From an uncultured Rikenellaceae bacterium (GTDB taxonomy: Bacteria > Bacteroidota > Bacteroidia > Bacteroidales > Rikenellaceae), in NCBI GenBank assembly GCA_944321925.1, contig CALUND010000017.1:124001-188000 (forward strand): 64,000 nucleotides of DNA, written 5' to 3'. The number at the start of each line of letters is the position of its first letter. Within the stretch, counting starts at the first letter, position 1. A program made the position numbers and the translations under genes. Below, piece after piece: positions 54,419 to 63,178 of this stretch. Below the pieces are notes generated by a model that was not told the origin of the DNA, did no database searches, and worked only from the letters and a program-made list of their open reading frames with translations.

Positions 54419-55090
54419 ATGAAAAAAACACTGCTTCTGCTCGTCTGCCTGTTTTGCGCCGAGCTGCTTCTCGGTCAACCGAAAAAGGATTGGGCCAACT
54501 ACGGCCGCTACGAACAGGCGAACGCCGAACTGACAACCAGACCCGACGTGGTCTTCATGGGCAACTCCATTACGGAAGGTTGGTTCCGTGCCCACCCCGA
54601 ATTTTTTACCGAACACAACTATGCTGCCCGCGGCATCAGTGGACAGGTAACCTCCCAGATGCTCTGCCGCTTCCGCAGCGACGTGCTGAACCTCGCGCCC
54701 AAAGCCGTGGTGATCCTTGCCGGAACGAACGATATCGCCCAGAACCAGGGACCCATCTCGCTGGAACATATCTACGAAAACATCGTCTCGATGGCCGAGC
54801 TGGCCCGTATGCACAAAATACGCGTCGTGATCTGTTCGGTACTTCCTGCAGCGGACTACCGTTGGAACAAAGGGCTCGACCCCGCTCCGAAAATCGTGGA
54901 GCTCAACAGCATGTTGAAAAAATATGCCGAAGAGAACCGATGCTTCTGGGTCGATTTCCACACACCGATGAAAGACGAGCAGGACGGTCTGCGTGCCGAA
55001 TATACCCAGGACGGAGTCCATCCTCTGCCGGCGGGCTACACCGTCATGGAAGAGATCATCGCCCCCGTTCTCCGCAAGGCAGCCAAATAG
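54419..55090 (+). CDS. Secreted SGNH/GDSL hydrolase
   Basis: A 223-residue exported esterase-like enzyme. It has a signal peptide (residues 1-19), block I VVFMGNSITEGW with the nucleophile Ser near residue 50, block II ARGISGQVT with the Gly, block III ILAGTNDIAQ with the Asn, and block V DGVHPLPAGY with catalytic Asp/His. This set is complete. Relatives include platelet-activating-factor acetylhydrolase-like and carbohydrate esterases, so deacetylation of a glycan is possible. It converges with the AddA-like gene. Confidence 0.94.
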   Translation: MKKTLLLLVCLFCAELLLGQPKKDWANYGRYEQANAELTTRPDVVFMGNSITEGWFRAHPEFFTEHNYAARGISGQVTSQMLCRFRSDVLNLAPKAVVILAGTNDIAQNQGPISLEHIYENIVSMAELARMHKIRVVICSVLPAADYRWNKGLDPAPKIVELNSMLKKYAEENRCFWVDFHTPMKDEQDGLRAEYTQDGVHPLPAGYTVMEEIIAPVLRKAAK

Positions 55091-55135
55091 TCTCCCTGCG
55101 GCATCCGACAAAGGATCATTCGAAGCCTTCGCGAC

Positions 55136-58100
55136 TCATCCCGCCGCTTCGACCGGGACCACCCGATCGAGCATGACATACCACAGATAACCTTCGACGG
55201 AAGCATATCCCATTTCTGTCAGAAGTTCCATGTAATCCTGCAACTGACGCGCGTATTCGGGCTTCTCGTTCCGACCGAATTTGTAGTCGACGACCACCGC
55301 CCGGTCGCCGGCGATCATCACCCGGTCGGGACGCCGCATCGGATCGTCGCCCGGGAGCACGATCGAGCTCTCATTGCGCACACGATCCCACGGATATTCG
55401 AACCAACTCCGAATGACCGGATCGGCAAAGGCCCGCTCGACCCGTTCGCGCAGCCGTTCCGCCTCCCCGGCCGTGAGGAGCGAATCGAGTTCCATGCGTG
55501 CGATCGCCTCCCGGACCTGCTCTGCGGAAGAGGCCTCGGCAAACACCCGATGCATCAGAATTCCGTAGTTGCGCGGCGACAACTCCGCCGGAGCGTCCGT
55601 GTCGAAATAGCGCTCCGAAGGGAGTCGCAAACGGACCTTCATACCTACGGGCGAAGTGGGATAACTCTGCAGGTATCCCTCCTCCTGCACCCGTTCCGCA
55701 ACGGGATGCATCGGTTCTCCGAAACAGATCGAACCATCGGCCCGACGAACGCCCGTCAAATCGCCGAACTGCACATCGCCCTCCACGCCCAACAGACCGG
55801 CAATCAACAGACCGACAGGCTGGCTCTCCTTTCGCTCCGCCTCCACGGGAACCAAAAGATGGAGCTCCTCCTCGGCACGGGTGAGCGCCACATAGAGCAT
55901 GTTGATGGCATCGATATGCGAAAAGACCTGCTCGCGATAGCATGCATCGGCAAATGCCGAGTTACTCATCTTGGTTTTAGAGAAAGGAAGCAGTACGTTT
56001 CCGTCGATTCCCAGTTCAGGATCGCTGCATTCGGTCCAGATCAGCTCCCTGTCTTGCGGCTGGAGCCGCCACGAAAGATTGGGCAAAATGACCACTTTGT
56101 ATTGCAACCCCTTCACTTTATGGATCGTAGAGACCGTAATGGCCTTCTCGGTCGGCTGCATGGCAAGCGATGCCGTGGCCCCCTTCTCATCCCACCACTT
56201 GAGGAAAAGCTCTATGTCGGCCACGGTCGAAGAGCTGAAGGTGACGATCTGCTGGTGCAAGGCCTGCAGATAGGCCACCTGATCGGAAAGCTCCTGCAGA
56301 GCGAACCGCATCACGATCCGTTCGAAGGCCTCCTCGGGCGACAGGAGCGCCAGGGACAGGAAAAATTCGCGCTCCTCACCGGACAACTCATCGTCGAATG
56401 CCCGTCCCAGCCAACGGTTGTAGACGGCCCGATGAATGGAGTCGCCCAGGTCGAGGGCCAGACGCAGACAGGCCGTCACGAAACCGACCACAGGCCCCGA
56501 GGCCACGGTAAGGGCCTCCTGCGTGACCACATCGTAACAATATTTCGAATCGGGCGAACTGTTTTTCCGATCGAGCAGTTTCGCAGCGATAGTACGTCCC
56601 TCCCTGTTGGTCCGAACCAACACGGCGATATCTCCAGGACGGTATCCCCGCTTCTGCAACTCCTCGACACGGGCAATGACATACCGCGACATCTCCTCTT
56701 CGTCTTGCCGATCGGCAAACGACACCTCGACATATCCCCGCTCCGTGCGATCGGCTGCGGACTGTTCATAATCGGCATAGGCCTTCGCCAACGATCCCCG
56801 CAAGGCATCACGCACTTCGGGATGCAACTCCCCACGTCCGACCGCCGCATCGAGCGCCGTATCGAGCTGCAGATTATCGAGCTCCACGATCCGTCCGATC
56901 AGGGCGTTATTGAACTCCACAATCCGCCGCATGCTCCGATAATTGGTCGCCAAGCGGAACCGATCGACACGATCCGTTCCGAAATCCTGCTCCACCCGGC
57001 TCCCGAGAATCTGCCAATCCCCGCCCCGCCAACGATAGATCGACTGCTTCACATCGCCCACGAGCAAAACGGGATGTCCCTCCTCTCCGGCCAACGCATT
57101 GTCGAGCAGCGGGATGAAGTTGTTCCACTGGAGGGTGCTGGTATCCTGAAACTCATCGATCATGAAACGCGCATAGTAGTTGCCGACCTTCTCGAAAATG
57201 AAAGGCGTATCGTTATCCGCCACAAGCTGCGCCAGGATGTGATTCGTCTCCGAGATCGGCAACAGATTCTGCTCTGCACAAAGTTGTTCGGTCCAACGGC
57301 GCAGATCACCCAGCAACGTGAAGGCATGGAAATTCCTCCGCAGCAGCTCCACACTGTTCAGAAAAGAGACGTTGCGATCGTACGTATCGCAGATCGAATC
57401 CAGCAACGGACGAAGTTGCGGCATGAGTGAACGAATCTTCTCGATGTGGGGCGAATTTTTCGCATACCACTCCGTATCGTCAACCCTTGCGTTCGACACC
57501 CGTTTGGCATAGGGACTCTGTCCGGTCTGCGCCACCTTCACGAAATAGGAGGCAAAAGAGTTTTTTCCCTGCTTGAAATCCGAAGGGGCAAGTCCCTGCT
57601 CCGCGATCAACCGCAAGGCCTCCTTCGCCTCGCTGCGCATCTGCTCCCGAATGGCATCAGCCCGATTCAGAAGGCTGCGGAAGCGCTCCACGATTTCAGC
57701 ACCCTTCGCAAGCATGGGCTCCGCCTTCCGATAACCGTCGCTGAAGACCTGCTGACCGAGCGAAAGGAGCATCTCCTTCAGATTCCACCGTTTGTTCTGT
57801 TCGATCCGCTCCCGCATGAATCCGACAAGACGTTCACGCAATTCGGCGTCGTCCGTAACCGAGTCGAGCAGGGCATCGGCCGCTCCGGAGAGGAGCGATT
57901 CGGTATGCAGTTCGAGGTTGTAATTGATCTCGAGTCCCAGCTCCCGCAGAAACGATCGGATGACCCGCTGGAAAAACTTATCGATCGTAAGCACCGCGAA
58001 ATGGCTGTAATCGTGAAGGATAAATCCTCTCACCCGCATCGCCCGCCGGCCGATCTCCTCGTCGTCAAGGGCGAGGTCTCGCCTCAACCGGTCACGCATA

Positions 58101-58303
58101 ACGGTCTGCTCTCCTCTGGCCAGCCGATCGATCTCGCTCAGAATGCGCGTCTTCATCTCCTCGGTCGCCTTGTTGGTGAAAGTCACGGCAAGGATATGTT
58201 TATAGAGCGACGGCTCCTCGATCACGCTCCGCACGTATTCATAGGAGAGACTGAATGTCTTTCCCGATCCGGCCGACGCATTCAATATTTTCACATTCCC
58301 CAT
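55136..58303 (-). CDS. UvrD/REP helicase-nuclease, AddA/RecB-like
   Basis: A 1055-residue double-strand-break processing enzyme. It starts MGNVKILNASAGSGKTFSLSYEYVRSV (Walker A at residues 8-15) and contains FTNKATEEMKTRI, the Walker B DEFQDTS, GDVKQSIYRWRGGD and TIHKVKGLQYKVVIL (helicase motifs V-VI region). The C-terminus has the RecB-like nuclease signature RPDRVMIAGDRAVVVDYKFG. The ATG at 58303 is chosen because upstream in-frame sequence is not family-like. The partner AddB-like gene lies on the opposite strand at 59208, with one gene between. Confidence 0.93.
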   Translation of the reverse strand: MGNVKILNASAGSGKTFSLSYEYVRSVIEEPSLYKHILAVTFTNKATEEMKTRILSEIDRLARGEQTVMRDRLRRDLALDDEEIGRRAMRVRGFILHDYSHFAVLTIDKFFQRVIRSFLRELGLEINYNLELHTESLLSGAADALLDSVTDDAELRERLVGFMRERIEQNKRWNLKEMLLSLGQQVFSDGYRKAEPMLAKGAEIVERFRSLLNRADAIREQMRSEAKEALRLIAEQGLAPSDFKQGKNSFASYFVKVAQTGQSPYAKRVSNARVDDTEWYAKNSPHIEKIRSLMPQLRPLLDSICDTYDRNVSFLNSVELLRRNFHAFTLLGDLRRWTEQLCAEQNLLPISETNHILAQLVADNDTPFIFEKVGNYYARFMIDEFQDTSTLQWNNFIPLLDNALAGEEGHPVLLVGDVKQSIYRWRGGDWQILGSRVEQDFGTDRVDRFRLATNYRSMRRIVEFNNALIGRIVELDNLQLDTALDAAVGRGELHPEVRDALRGSLAKAYADYEQSAADRTERGYVEVSFADRQDEEEMSRYVIARVEELQKRGYRPGDIAVLVRTNREGRTIAAKLLDRKNSSPDSKYCYDVVTQEALTVASGPVVGFVTACLRLALDLGDSIHRAVYNRWLGRAFDDELSGEEREFFLSLALLSPEEAFERIVMRFALQELSDQVAYLQALHQQIVTFSSSTVADIELFLKWWDEKGATASLAMQPTEKAITVSTIHKVKGLQYKVVILPNLSWRLQPQDRELIWTECSDPELGIDGNVLLPFSKTKMSNSAFADACYREQVFSHIDAINMLYVALTRAEEELHLLVPVEAERKESQPVGLLIAGLLGVEGDVQFGDLTGVRRADGSICFGEPMHPVAERVQEEGYLQSYPTSPVGMKVRLRLPSERYFDTDAPAELSPRNYGILMHRVFAEASSAEQVREAIARMELDSLLTAGEAERLRERVERAFADPVIRSWFEYPWDRVRNESSIVLPGDDPMRRPDRVMIAGDRAVVVDYKFGRNEKPEYARQLQDYMELLTEMGYASVEGYLWYVMLDRVVPVEAAG

Positions 58304-58510
58304 AACACGGAAGCTATCCCGATGTAAAAGTAGAAAAATAATCCGTTCGGTCCATCGGTTCAGAACCGATCCGCCTCTTTTCGCACCTCGACACTCCCGG
58401 CAACGTCCCCTTTCCCGGAAGCCGATCAAATATCTGCACCCGAGGGTCAATATGCGACAATAATTTGCAAAAAAAACGTTATCTTGGCAGACAAGAAAAT
58501 TGCATAACCT

Positions 58511-59197
58511 ATGAAAAATCTTCTTTGCTCTGCTGTTTTTCTGCTCTCCATTTTCGTTGCAGCAGCCCAAGATACGATCATTGCCAAGAATCTCCAGCCT
58601 TTCGGGACCATCTCGCTGGATGGAGGCATCTGGGGAAGCATCCAACAAATACCCGAGTCTGCACCCGCCTCTCTATCGATTTGTCTGAACGGGAACAATG
58701 CCGATCAGGTAAAATGGAGCATCAAGGACAGCGTATTGAGCATCCGTTTCAGCGGAACATCCAGAAGCAACCTTCCCCATGTCACCATCCATTACCACCA
58801 GGTCGGTACGCTCAAACTGGATGCCGCTTCGGTCCATTTTTCCGACAGTCTCGGGACCTCCCTGCTCTCCTTCTTACTGCAAGGCGGAGCCAAGTTGACG
58901 GCCGATGTCTCATGCGATGACCTCGTGCTCGATGTTCAAGGCAAATCTTCGGCCCTGTTGAGAGGCGACACCCGCTACCTCACGATAAAAGCCCGCAACA
59001 GTGCCGTCGATACCCGGGAATTGAATGCAGTCAGCACAACCCTCGAAGCATCCGCCATCTCCGAAGCGTTCGTCTACGGGTCGGAACGGCTGGTGCTCGA
59101 AGCCCGCGACGGCGCCTCCATCTTCTACCGAGGCAACCCGGCCATCCTGCGGAAAAATACACTGCGCAGCGGCCGCATCAACTACATCGGCCAATAG
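58511..59197 (+). CDS. Putative auto-transporter adhesin head GIN domain (DUF2807) protein
   Basis: A 228-residue exported protein with signal peptide (residues 1-19, FLLSIFVAAAQ) followed by repeating short beta-strand segments such as HVTIHYHQVGTLKLDAASVHFSDSL and TRYLTIKARNSAVDTRELNAVST, which look like a beta-helix as in DUF2807/GIN-domain proteins. Function is unknown; the family name is structural only. It ends 10 bases before the AddB-like gene, so the two are probably one transcript although no functional link is obvious. A TATCTTGG box lies at 58480-58487. Confidence 0.8.
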   Translation: MKNLLCSAVFLLSIFVAAAQDTIIAKNLQPFGTISLDGGIWGSIQQIPESAPASLSICLNGNNADQVKWSIKDSVLSIRFSGTSRSNLPHVTIHYHQVGTLKLDAASVHFSDSLGTSLLSFLLQGGAKLTADVSCDDLVLDVQGKSSALLRGDTRYLTIKARNSAVDTRELNAVSTTLEASAISEAFVYGSERLVLEARDGASIFYRGNPAILRKNTLRSGRINYIGQ

Positions 59198-59207
59198 CCC
59201 GACACCC

Positions 59208-62087
59208 ATGGAAGGGTTTCTCAAGCAGGTCGCCAAAGACCTCTACGATCGTTACGGCGAAGAGACAGCCTCTTTTTACACGCTTTTCCCGAGCCGGAGA
59301 GCTGCCCTTTTCTTTGCAGAGGTCCTTGCCGAAACAACGCCACGCCCCTTGTGGCTGCCGGAGAACCTGACGGTCGATCGGTTGATGGAAGAGGTCGCCG
59401 GCATCGCACAGGGAGACCATATCCGCCTGCTTGCCGAACTCTATAAAGTCTACGTCGAGTTCCATCCGGCAGAATCGTTCGACTCGTTCTATTTTTGGGG
59501 CGAGATGCTCCTCTCCGATTTCGACTCGATCGACAAATACCTCATCGACGCCGACACGATCTTCTCGAACCTGCTCGATCTGCGTATCCTCGACAGCCGA
59601 TTCGAGGCCTTTACCGCCGCCCAGCGGGAGATCATCATCCGGTTCTGGAAGAGTTTCGAAAGCGCCCGGACTCTCTCGCCCCAACAACAGGATTTTCTCT
59701 CTACCTGGCGTACGCTCGCCCCGATCTACCACGCCTATCGTCGACGGCTCGAAGAGTTGGGTATTGCCTACCCCGGCATGCTCTATCGGAAGGCGGCCGA
59801 ACGAATCCAATCGGGCGAAAAGATCGAGCAACCCCAACGCCACTATGCGATCATCGGATTCAACGCCCTCAGCCGCTGCGAACAGATTCTCTTTGCATAC
59901 CTCCAGAAAAACGCCAAGGTCGATTTCTACTGGGATTACGACAAATACTACCAGGAGAATCAATCGCAGGAAGCCGGGATGTTCATCCGCGACGACCTCG
60001 TGCGATTTCCGCCCGCAGGCCCCCTGCCCGATGGCAACGACCATTTTCGAAATCCGAAACGGATCTACGCGGTAGCCGCCGCATCCGACGTGCTTCAATG
60101 CAAATATGTCCACCGGGCCCTCACCGAACTAACCGCCGAAATGGGCCGCGCACCCGACAAGGAGACCGCTATCGTCCTGACCGACGAAAGTCTGCTCATC
60201 CCGTTGCTCCATTCGCTTCCCGAGACGATCGAAGCGGTCAACGTCACGATGGGATATCCCCTGCAACAACATCCGGTCTACTCCTTTCTGGAACGGTTGC
60301 TCCAACTGCAGGCCCACAAAAAAACGCGCGGGCCAAAGAGCGTATTCTACCACAGCGACGTACGCGGCGTACTGAACCACCCGTTCGTAACGGAGGTATC
60401 GGGCGAGGTTGCCCGAACCCTTTCCGAGGAGATTCTCCGTCGGCAGATGGTCTATATTCCCGCTGAACGGCTGCATGCGGATGACTTTCTGAAACGCCTT
60501 TTCACTCCTCACGAAAGTTGGGATGCCCTGGGCTCCTACCTGGTGGAGATCCTTTCGACTGTTGCCCGGGAGAAACGCGACACTCCCGAACGGCGACAAC
60601 GGCTCGAATTTCTCGCGCTCGTCGCCGAACAGATCGGGAAACTGACCCGCTCGGTTGCCCAATGCGGCATCGAACTCTCCGGTACCGTCTACACCTCCCT
60701 GCTGCGACGCATGCTCCAAACCATCACCGTACCCTTCGAAGGGGAGCCTCTCTCCGGCGTACAGATCATGGGGATCCTGGAGACCCGTGCGCTCGATTTC
60801 GAAAACGTGATCCTGCTCTCGATGAACGACGACAACTTCCCCGGCAACCGCCTCGACACCCCCTCATTCATCCCCTACAACCTGCGCATGGCCTATGGTC
60901 TGCCAACGCCGGAGCACCACGAAGGAGTCTACGCCTACTACTTCGCCCGTCTCATCCAACGGGCCCGCAGAGTCGATCTGGTCTATTCGTCGACCACCGA
61001 GGAGAACAGCAACAGCGAACCGAGCCGCTACATCTACCAGCTCGATTACGAATCGCCCCACGACGTTACGAAACGGGAGATCGGCGCCGAGGTGACCTTT
61101 GCTGCCCCCGCACCGATTCGTGTCGATAAGGCTCCGAACGTCATGGAGAAGCTGAACCGTTACCTCGACGAAGGCGATGCCAAATTATCCCCCACCCAAC
61201 TGTTCTGCTACGTGGAGTGTCCGCTCAAATTCTACTTCCGTTGCGTGGCCCATCTCAAACCGAAAGACGAAATCTCCGAGGAGGTCGACGACGCCCTTTT
61301 CGGCAGCATACTCCACCGGGCGGTGGAACTGCTCTACAAACCCTTGCTGGAAGACTCCAAGCCATCGGATGCGCTTCGCCCCCTGATCGGCTCTCCGCAA
61401 GTGGAGCAAGCCGTGACAACCGCCCTGCACGAAGCCTACCAGGAAGATGAAAGCACCGACGAATCGGAATGGAGCGGCAATCTGCTGCTGATCCGCAGCA
61501 CCATCATGGAGTACATCAACACCCGCATCCTGCCATTCGATGCGGGCCAGACGTCATTTTCGGTAGAGGCTCTCGAGAAGTGGATCGATGCCGATTTTCC
61601 TTTCGAGATCGCGGGAGAATCCCACACGGTCCATTTGTATGGGAAAATCGACCGGATCGACCGACTCCATAACGGAATTTTACGCGTAGTCGACTACAAA
61701 ACCGGATCGCCGCATACACCGTCACGCGAAAAAAACAGCGCGGGATTCGAATCCCTGGAGAGTCTCTTCAGCGGCACTCCCGAGCAACGGATCTCCGCCG
61801 TCCTTCAGACCCTGCTCTATGCGCTCATGCTGAAAAAAAGAGGTTACGACAGGATACAGCCCGCCCTCTACTACATCCGTTTCCTGGGAGAAGAGAACTA
61901 TACACCCCTGCTGAAAGAGACGGGACGGGGATGCTTCGTCGAACGGTTCGACGACTACGCCTCCGAATTCGAGGAGCGTCTCCGACAGACACTCGCCGAG
62001 CTTTTCGATCCGAAGATCCCCTTTACCCAATGCGAAGAGGGGAAAGGTTGTTCGTGGTGCGACTTCCGAGAGATCTGCTGTCGCTGA
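59208..62087 (+). CDS. PD-(D/E)XK nuclease, AddB-like subunit
   Basis: A 959-residue partner for the AddA-like helicase. It has a degenerate helicase N-terminal part and a C-terminal RecB-type nuclease: HRAVELLY, GKIDRIDRLHNGILRVVDYKTG. A likely 4Fe-4S cluster is formed by a Cys in ECPLKFYF and the C-terminal CSWCDFREIC (C-x2-C-x5-C), the arrangement found in AddB. The start ATG at 59208 (MEGFLKQVAKDL) is 10 bases after the DUF2807 gene; the frame is open further upstream inside that gene, but that is overlap. Lies divergently from the AddA-like gene. Confidence 0.92.
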   Translation: MEGFLKQVAKDLYDRYGEETASFYTLFPSRRAALFFAEVLAETTPRPLWLPENLTVDRLMEEVAGIAQGDHIRLLAELYKVYVEFHPAESFDSFYFWGEMLLSDFDSIDKYLIDADTIFSNLLDLRILDSRFEAFTAAQREIIIRFWKSFESARTLSPQQQDFLSTWRTLAPIYHAYRRRLEELGIAYPGMLYRKAAERIQSGEKIEQPQRHYAIIGFNALSRCEQILFAYLQKNAKVDFYWDYDKYYQENQSQEAGMFIRDDLVRFPPAGPLPDGNDHFRNPKRIYAVAAASDVLQCKYVHRALTELTAEMGRAPDKETAIVLTDESLLIPLLHSLPETIEAVNVTMGYPLQQHPVYSFLERLLQLQAHKKTRGPKSVFYHSDVRGVLNHPFVTEVSGEVARTLSEEILRRQMVYIPAERLHADDFLKRLFTPHESWDALGSYLVEILSTVAREKRDTPERRQRLEFLALVAEQIGKLTRSVAQCGIELSGTVYTSLLRRMLQTITVPFEGEPLSGVQIMGILETRALDFENVILLSMNDDNFPGNRLDTPSFIPYNLRMAYGLPTPEHHEGVYAYYFARLIQRARRVDLVYSSTTEENSNSEPSRYIYQLDYESPHDVTKREIGAEVTFAAPAPIRVDKAPNVMEKLNRYLDEGDAKLSPTQLFCYVECPLKFYFRCVAHLKPKDEISEEVDDALFGSILHRAVELLYKPLLEDSKPSDALRPLIGSPQVEQAVTTALHEAYQEDESTDESEWSGNLLLIRSTIMEYINTRILPFDAGQTSFSVEALEKWIDADFPFEIAGESHTVHLYGKIDRIDRLHNGILRVVDYKTGSPHTPSREKNSAGFESLESLFSGTPEQRISAVLQTLLYALMLKKRGYDRIQPALYYIRFLGEENYTPLLKETGRGCFVERFDDYASEFEERLRQTLAELFDPKIPFTQCEEGKGCSWCDFREICCR

Positions 62088-62183
62088 GTCCGGGCATACC
62101 CCGTCGGCTCGACACACAGAGGCTCTTCCGCACGCCCCATTTGGTCCGAGACGATCGACTCATCCGACCACTCGAACGGGTTG

Positions 62184-62219
62184 AAACGAAACGGCCGGTC
62201 TCTATGAAAAGACCGGCCG
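62184..62219 (-). terminator. Terminator of the DUF4923 gene
   Basis: On the minus strand CGGCCGGTCT and AGACCGGCCG (arms 62210-62219 and 62192-62201) form a stem followed by TTTCGTTTC. Confidence 0.8.
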
Positions 62220-62244
62220 CAACGCTGTAAGCGAGGCTCCCGAA

Positions 62245-62892
62245 TCACCGCGTGAACTGACAACCCAATTCGAGCCCGTTATACTGCTCGACCAGATCGA
62301 CCGCACCCTGCAGCGTAGGGTCTTTCGAAAAATCGATCGATTTCTTCGCCTCCGTCACCAGCTTGTCCGCCTCGAAACGCACGTCGAGCTTGCCGCCGGA
62401 AAAATAGAGTTTGCCTTCGAAAGTGGTCGCCTGCCGGGTTGCCAAAGGAACTACCGTCAGATAGATCTTCTGGTTGGCTTCATCGAAGCGGTAACTTCCC
62501 TCGATCTTATGTTCATTGAAAAGCACCTCGAAACGGCCGTCCTTCTTCAACCGGACAGTCGCACTGCCCGGCACGACGCCTTGTGCCGCACAAAGTTCGG
62601 CCATCTTCTGCTTGAGTGTGGGCACTGCCACCTGGGTGCCGAGTGCAGCAACCAGATCATCGCCTGTAAACACCACCACAGGTGCCGCATAGATCCAATC
62701 GCCGAGGAGACTCTCCGCTTTCAACGACTCGGTCGTCGTCTGAGTTTCCGTTTCCTCCGTCGCAGAGGCGGATGACACCACACCTCCGAGCAACTGATTG
62801 AACAGGTCGTTCAACGATTGTGCCGGAGCCTGTTGAGTCAACGCGCCCAAAACAAGCGTCAAACAAATTGCGATTCGCTTCTTCATTCCCAT
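62245..62892 (-). CDS. DUF4923 family exported protein
   Basis: A 215-residue protein with a signal peptide (about residues 1-25, ending QQAPAQS), a Thr/Glu-rich linker (SATEETETQTTTES) and a globular domain containing LLGDWIYAAPVVVFTGDDLVAALG and GRFEVLFNEHKIEGSYRFDEANQKIYLTVVPL. This layout matches DUF4923, a lipocalin-like Bacteroidota family of unknown function. The second Met (residue 3, MKKRIAICL) is an equally good start. Monocistronic with its own terminator. Confidence 0.82.
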   Translation of the reverse strand: MGMKKRIAICLTLVLGALTQQAPAQSLNDLFNQLLGGVVSSASATEETETQTTTESLKAESLLGDWIYAAPVVVFTGDDLVAALGTQVAVPTLKQKMAELCAAQGVVPGSATVRLKKDGRFEVLFNEHKIEGSYRFDEANQKIYLTVVPLATRQATTFEGKLYFSGGKLDVRFEADKLVTEAKKSIDFSKDPTLQGAVDLVEQYNGLELGCQFTR

Positions 62893-63120
62893 CGAATTTC
62901 GTCTCTAAAATCCAATAAATTTTACATTCTGCCCCGCTTCTCACGGCTAACGATCCCCGTTTTCCAATCGGGAAGGGCTTTCGTTACCTTTCCGAGAGGG
63001 AATCATCCGCTCTGCCATACGCTTCAAAAAAGAGCGGCAATGGGCGACTTTTCTGCGACCCGTTGCGGAGGCTTCTTCGGCAAAATTACACTTTTCCCCG
63101 GAAGAGAGAACATTCCCGAG

Positions 63121-63155
63121 AAAAAAACGGGAGGCACCCCCGAAAGATTGCCTCC
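63121..63155 (-). terminator. Intrinsic terminator of the glutamine synthetase gene
   Basis: On the minus strand GGAGGCA (63155-63149) and TGCCTCC (63136-63130) form a stem followed, after CG, by seven T's (complement of 63121-63127). Confidence 0.9.
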
Positions 63156-63178
63156 TGTCGAGAAAAAATCGCAAACGG

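Noticed and set aside
58304..58648. Upstream extension of the AddA-like gene by 115 codons
   Set aside because: The extension starts with TTG, overlaps the DUF2807 gene on the other strand, and the Walker A motif lies right after the ATG at 58303 as in relatives.
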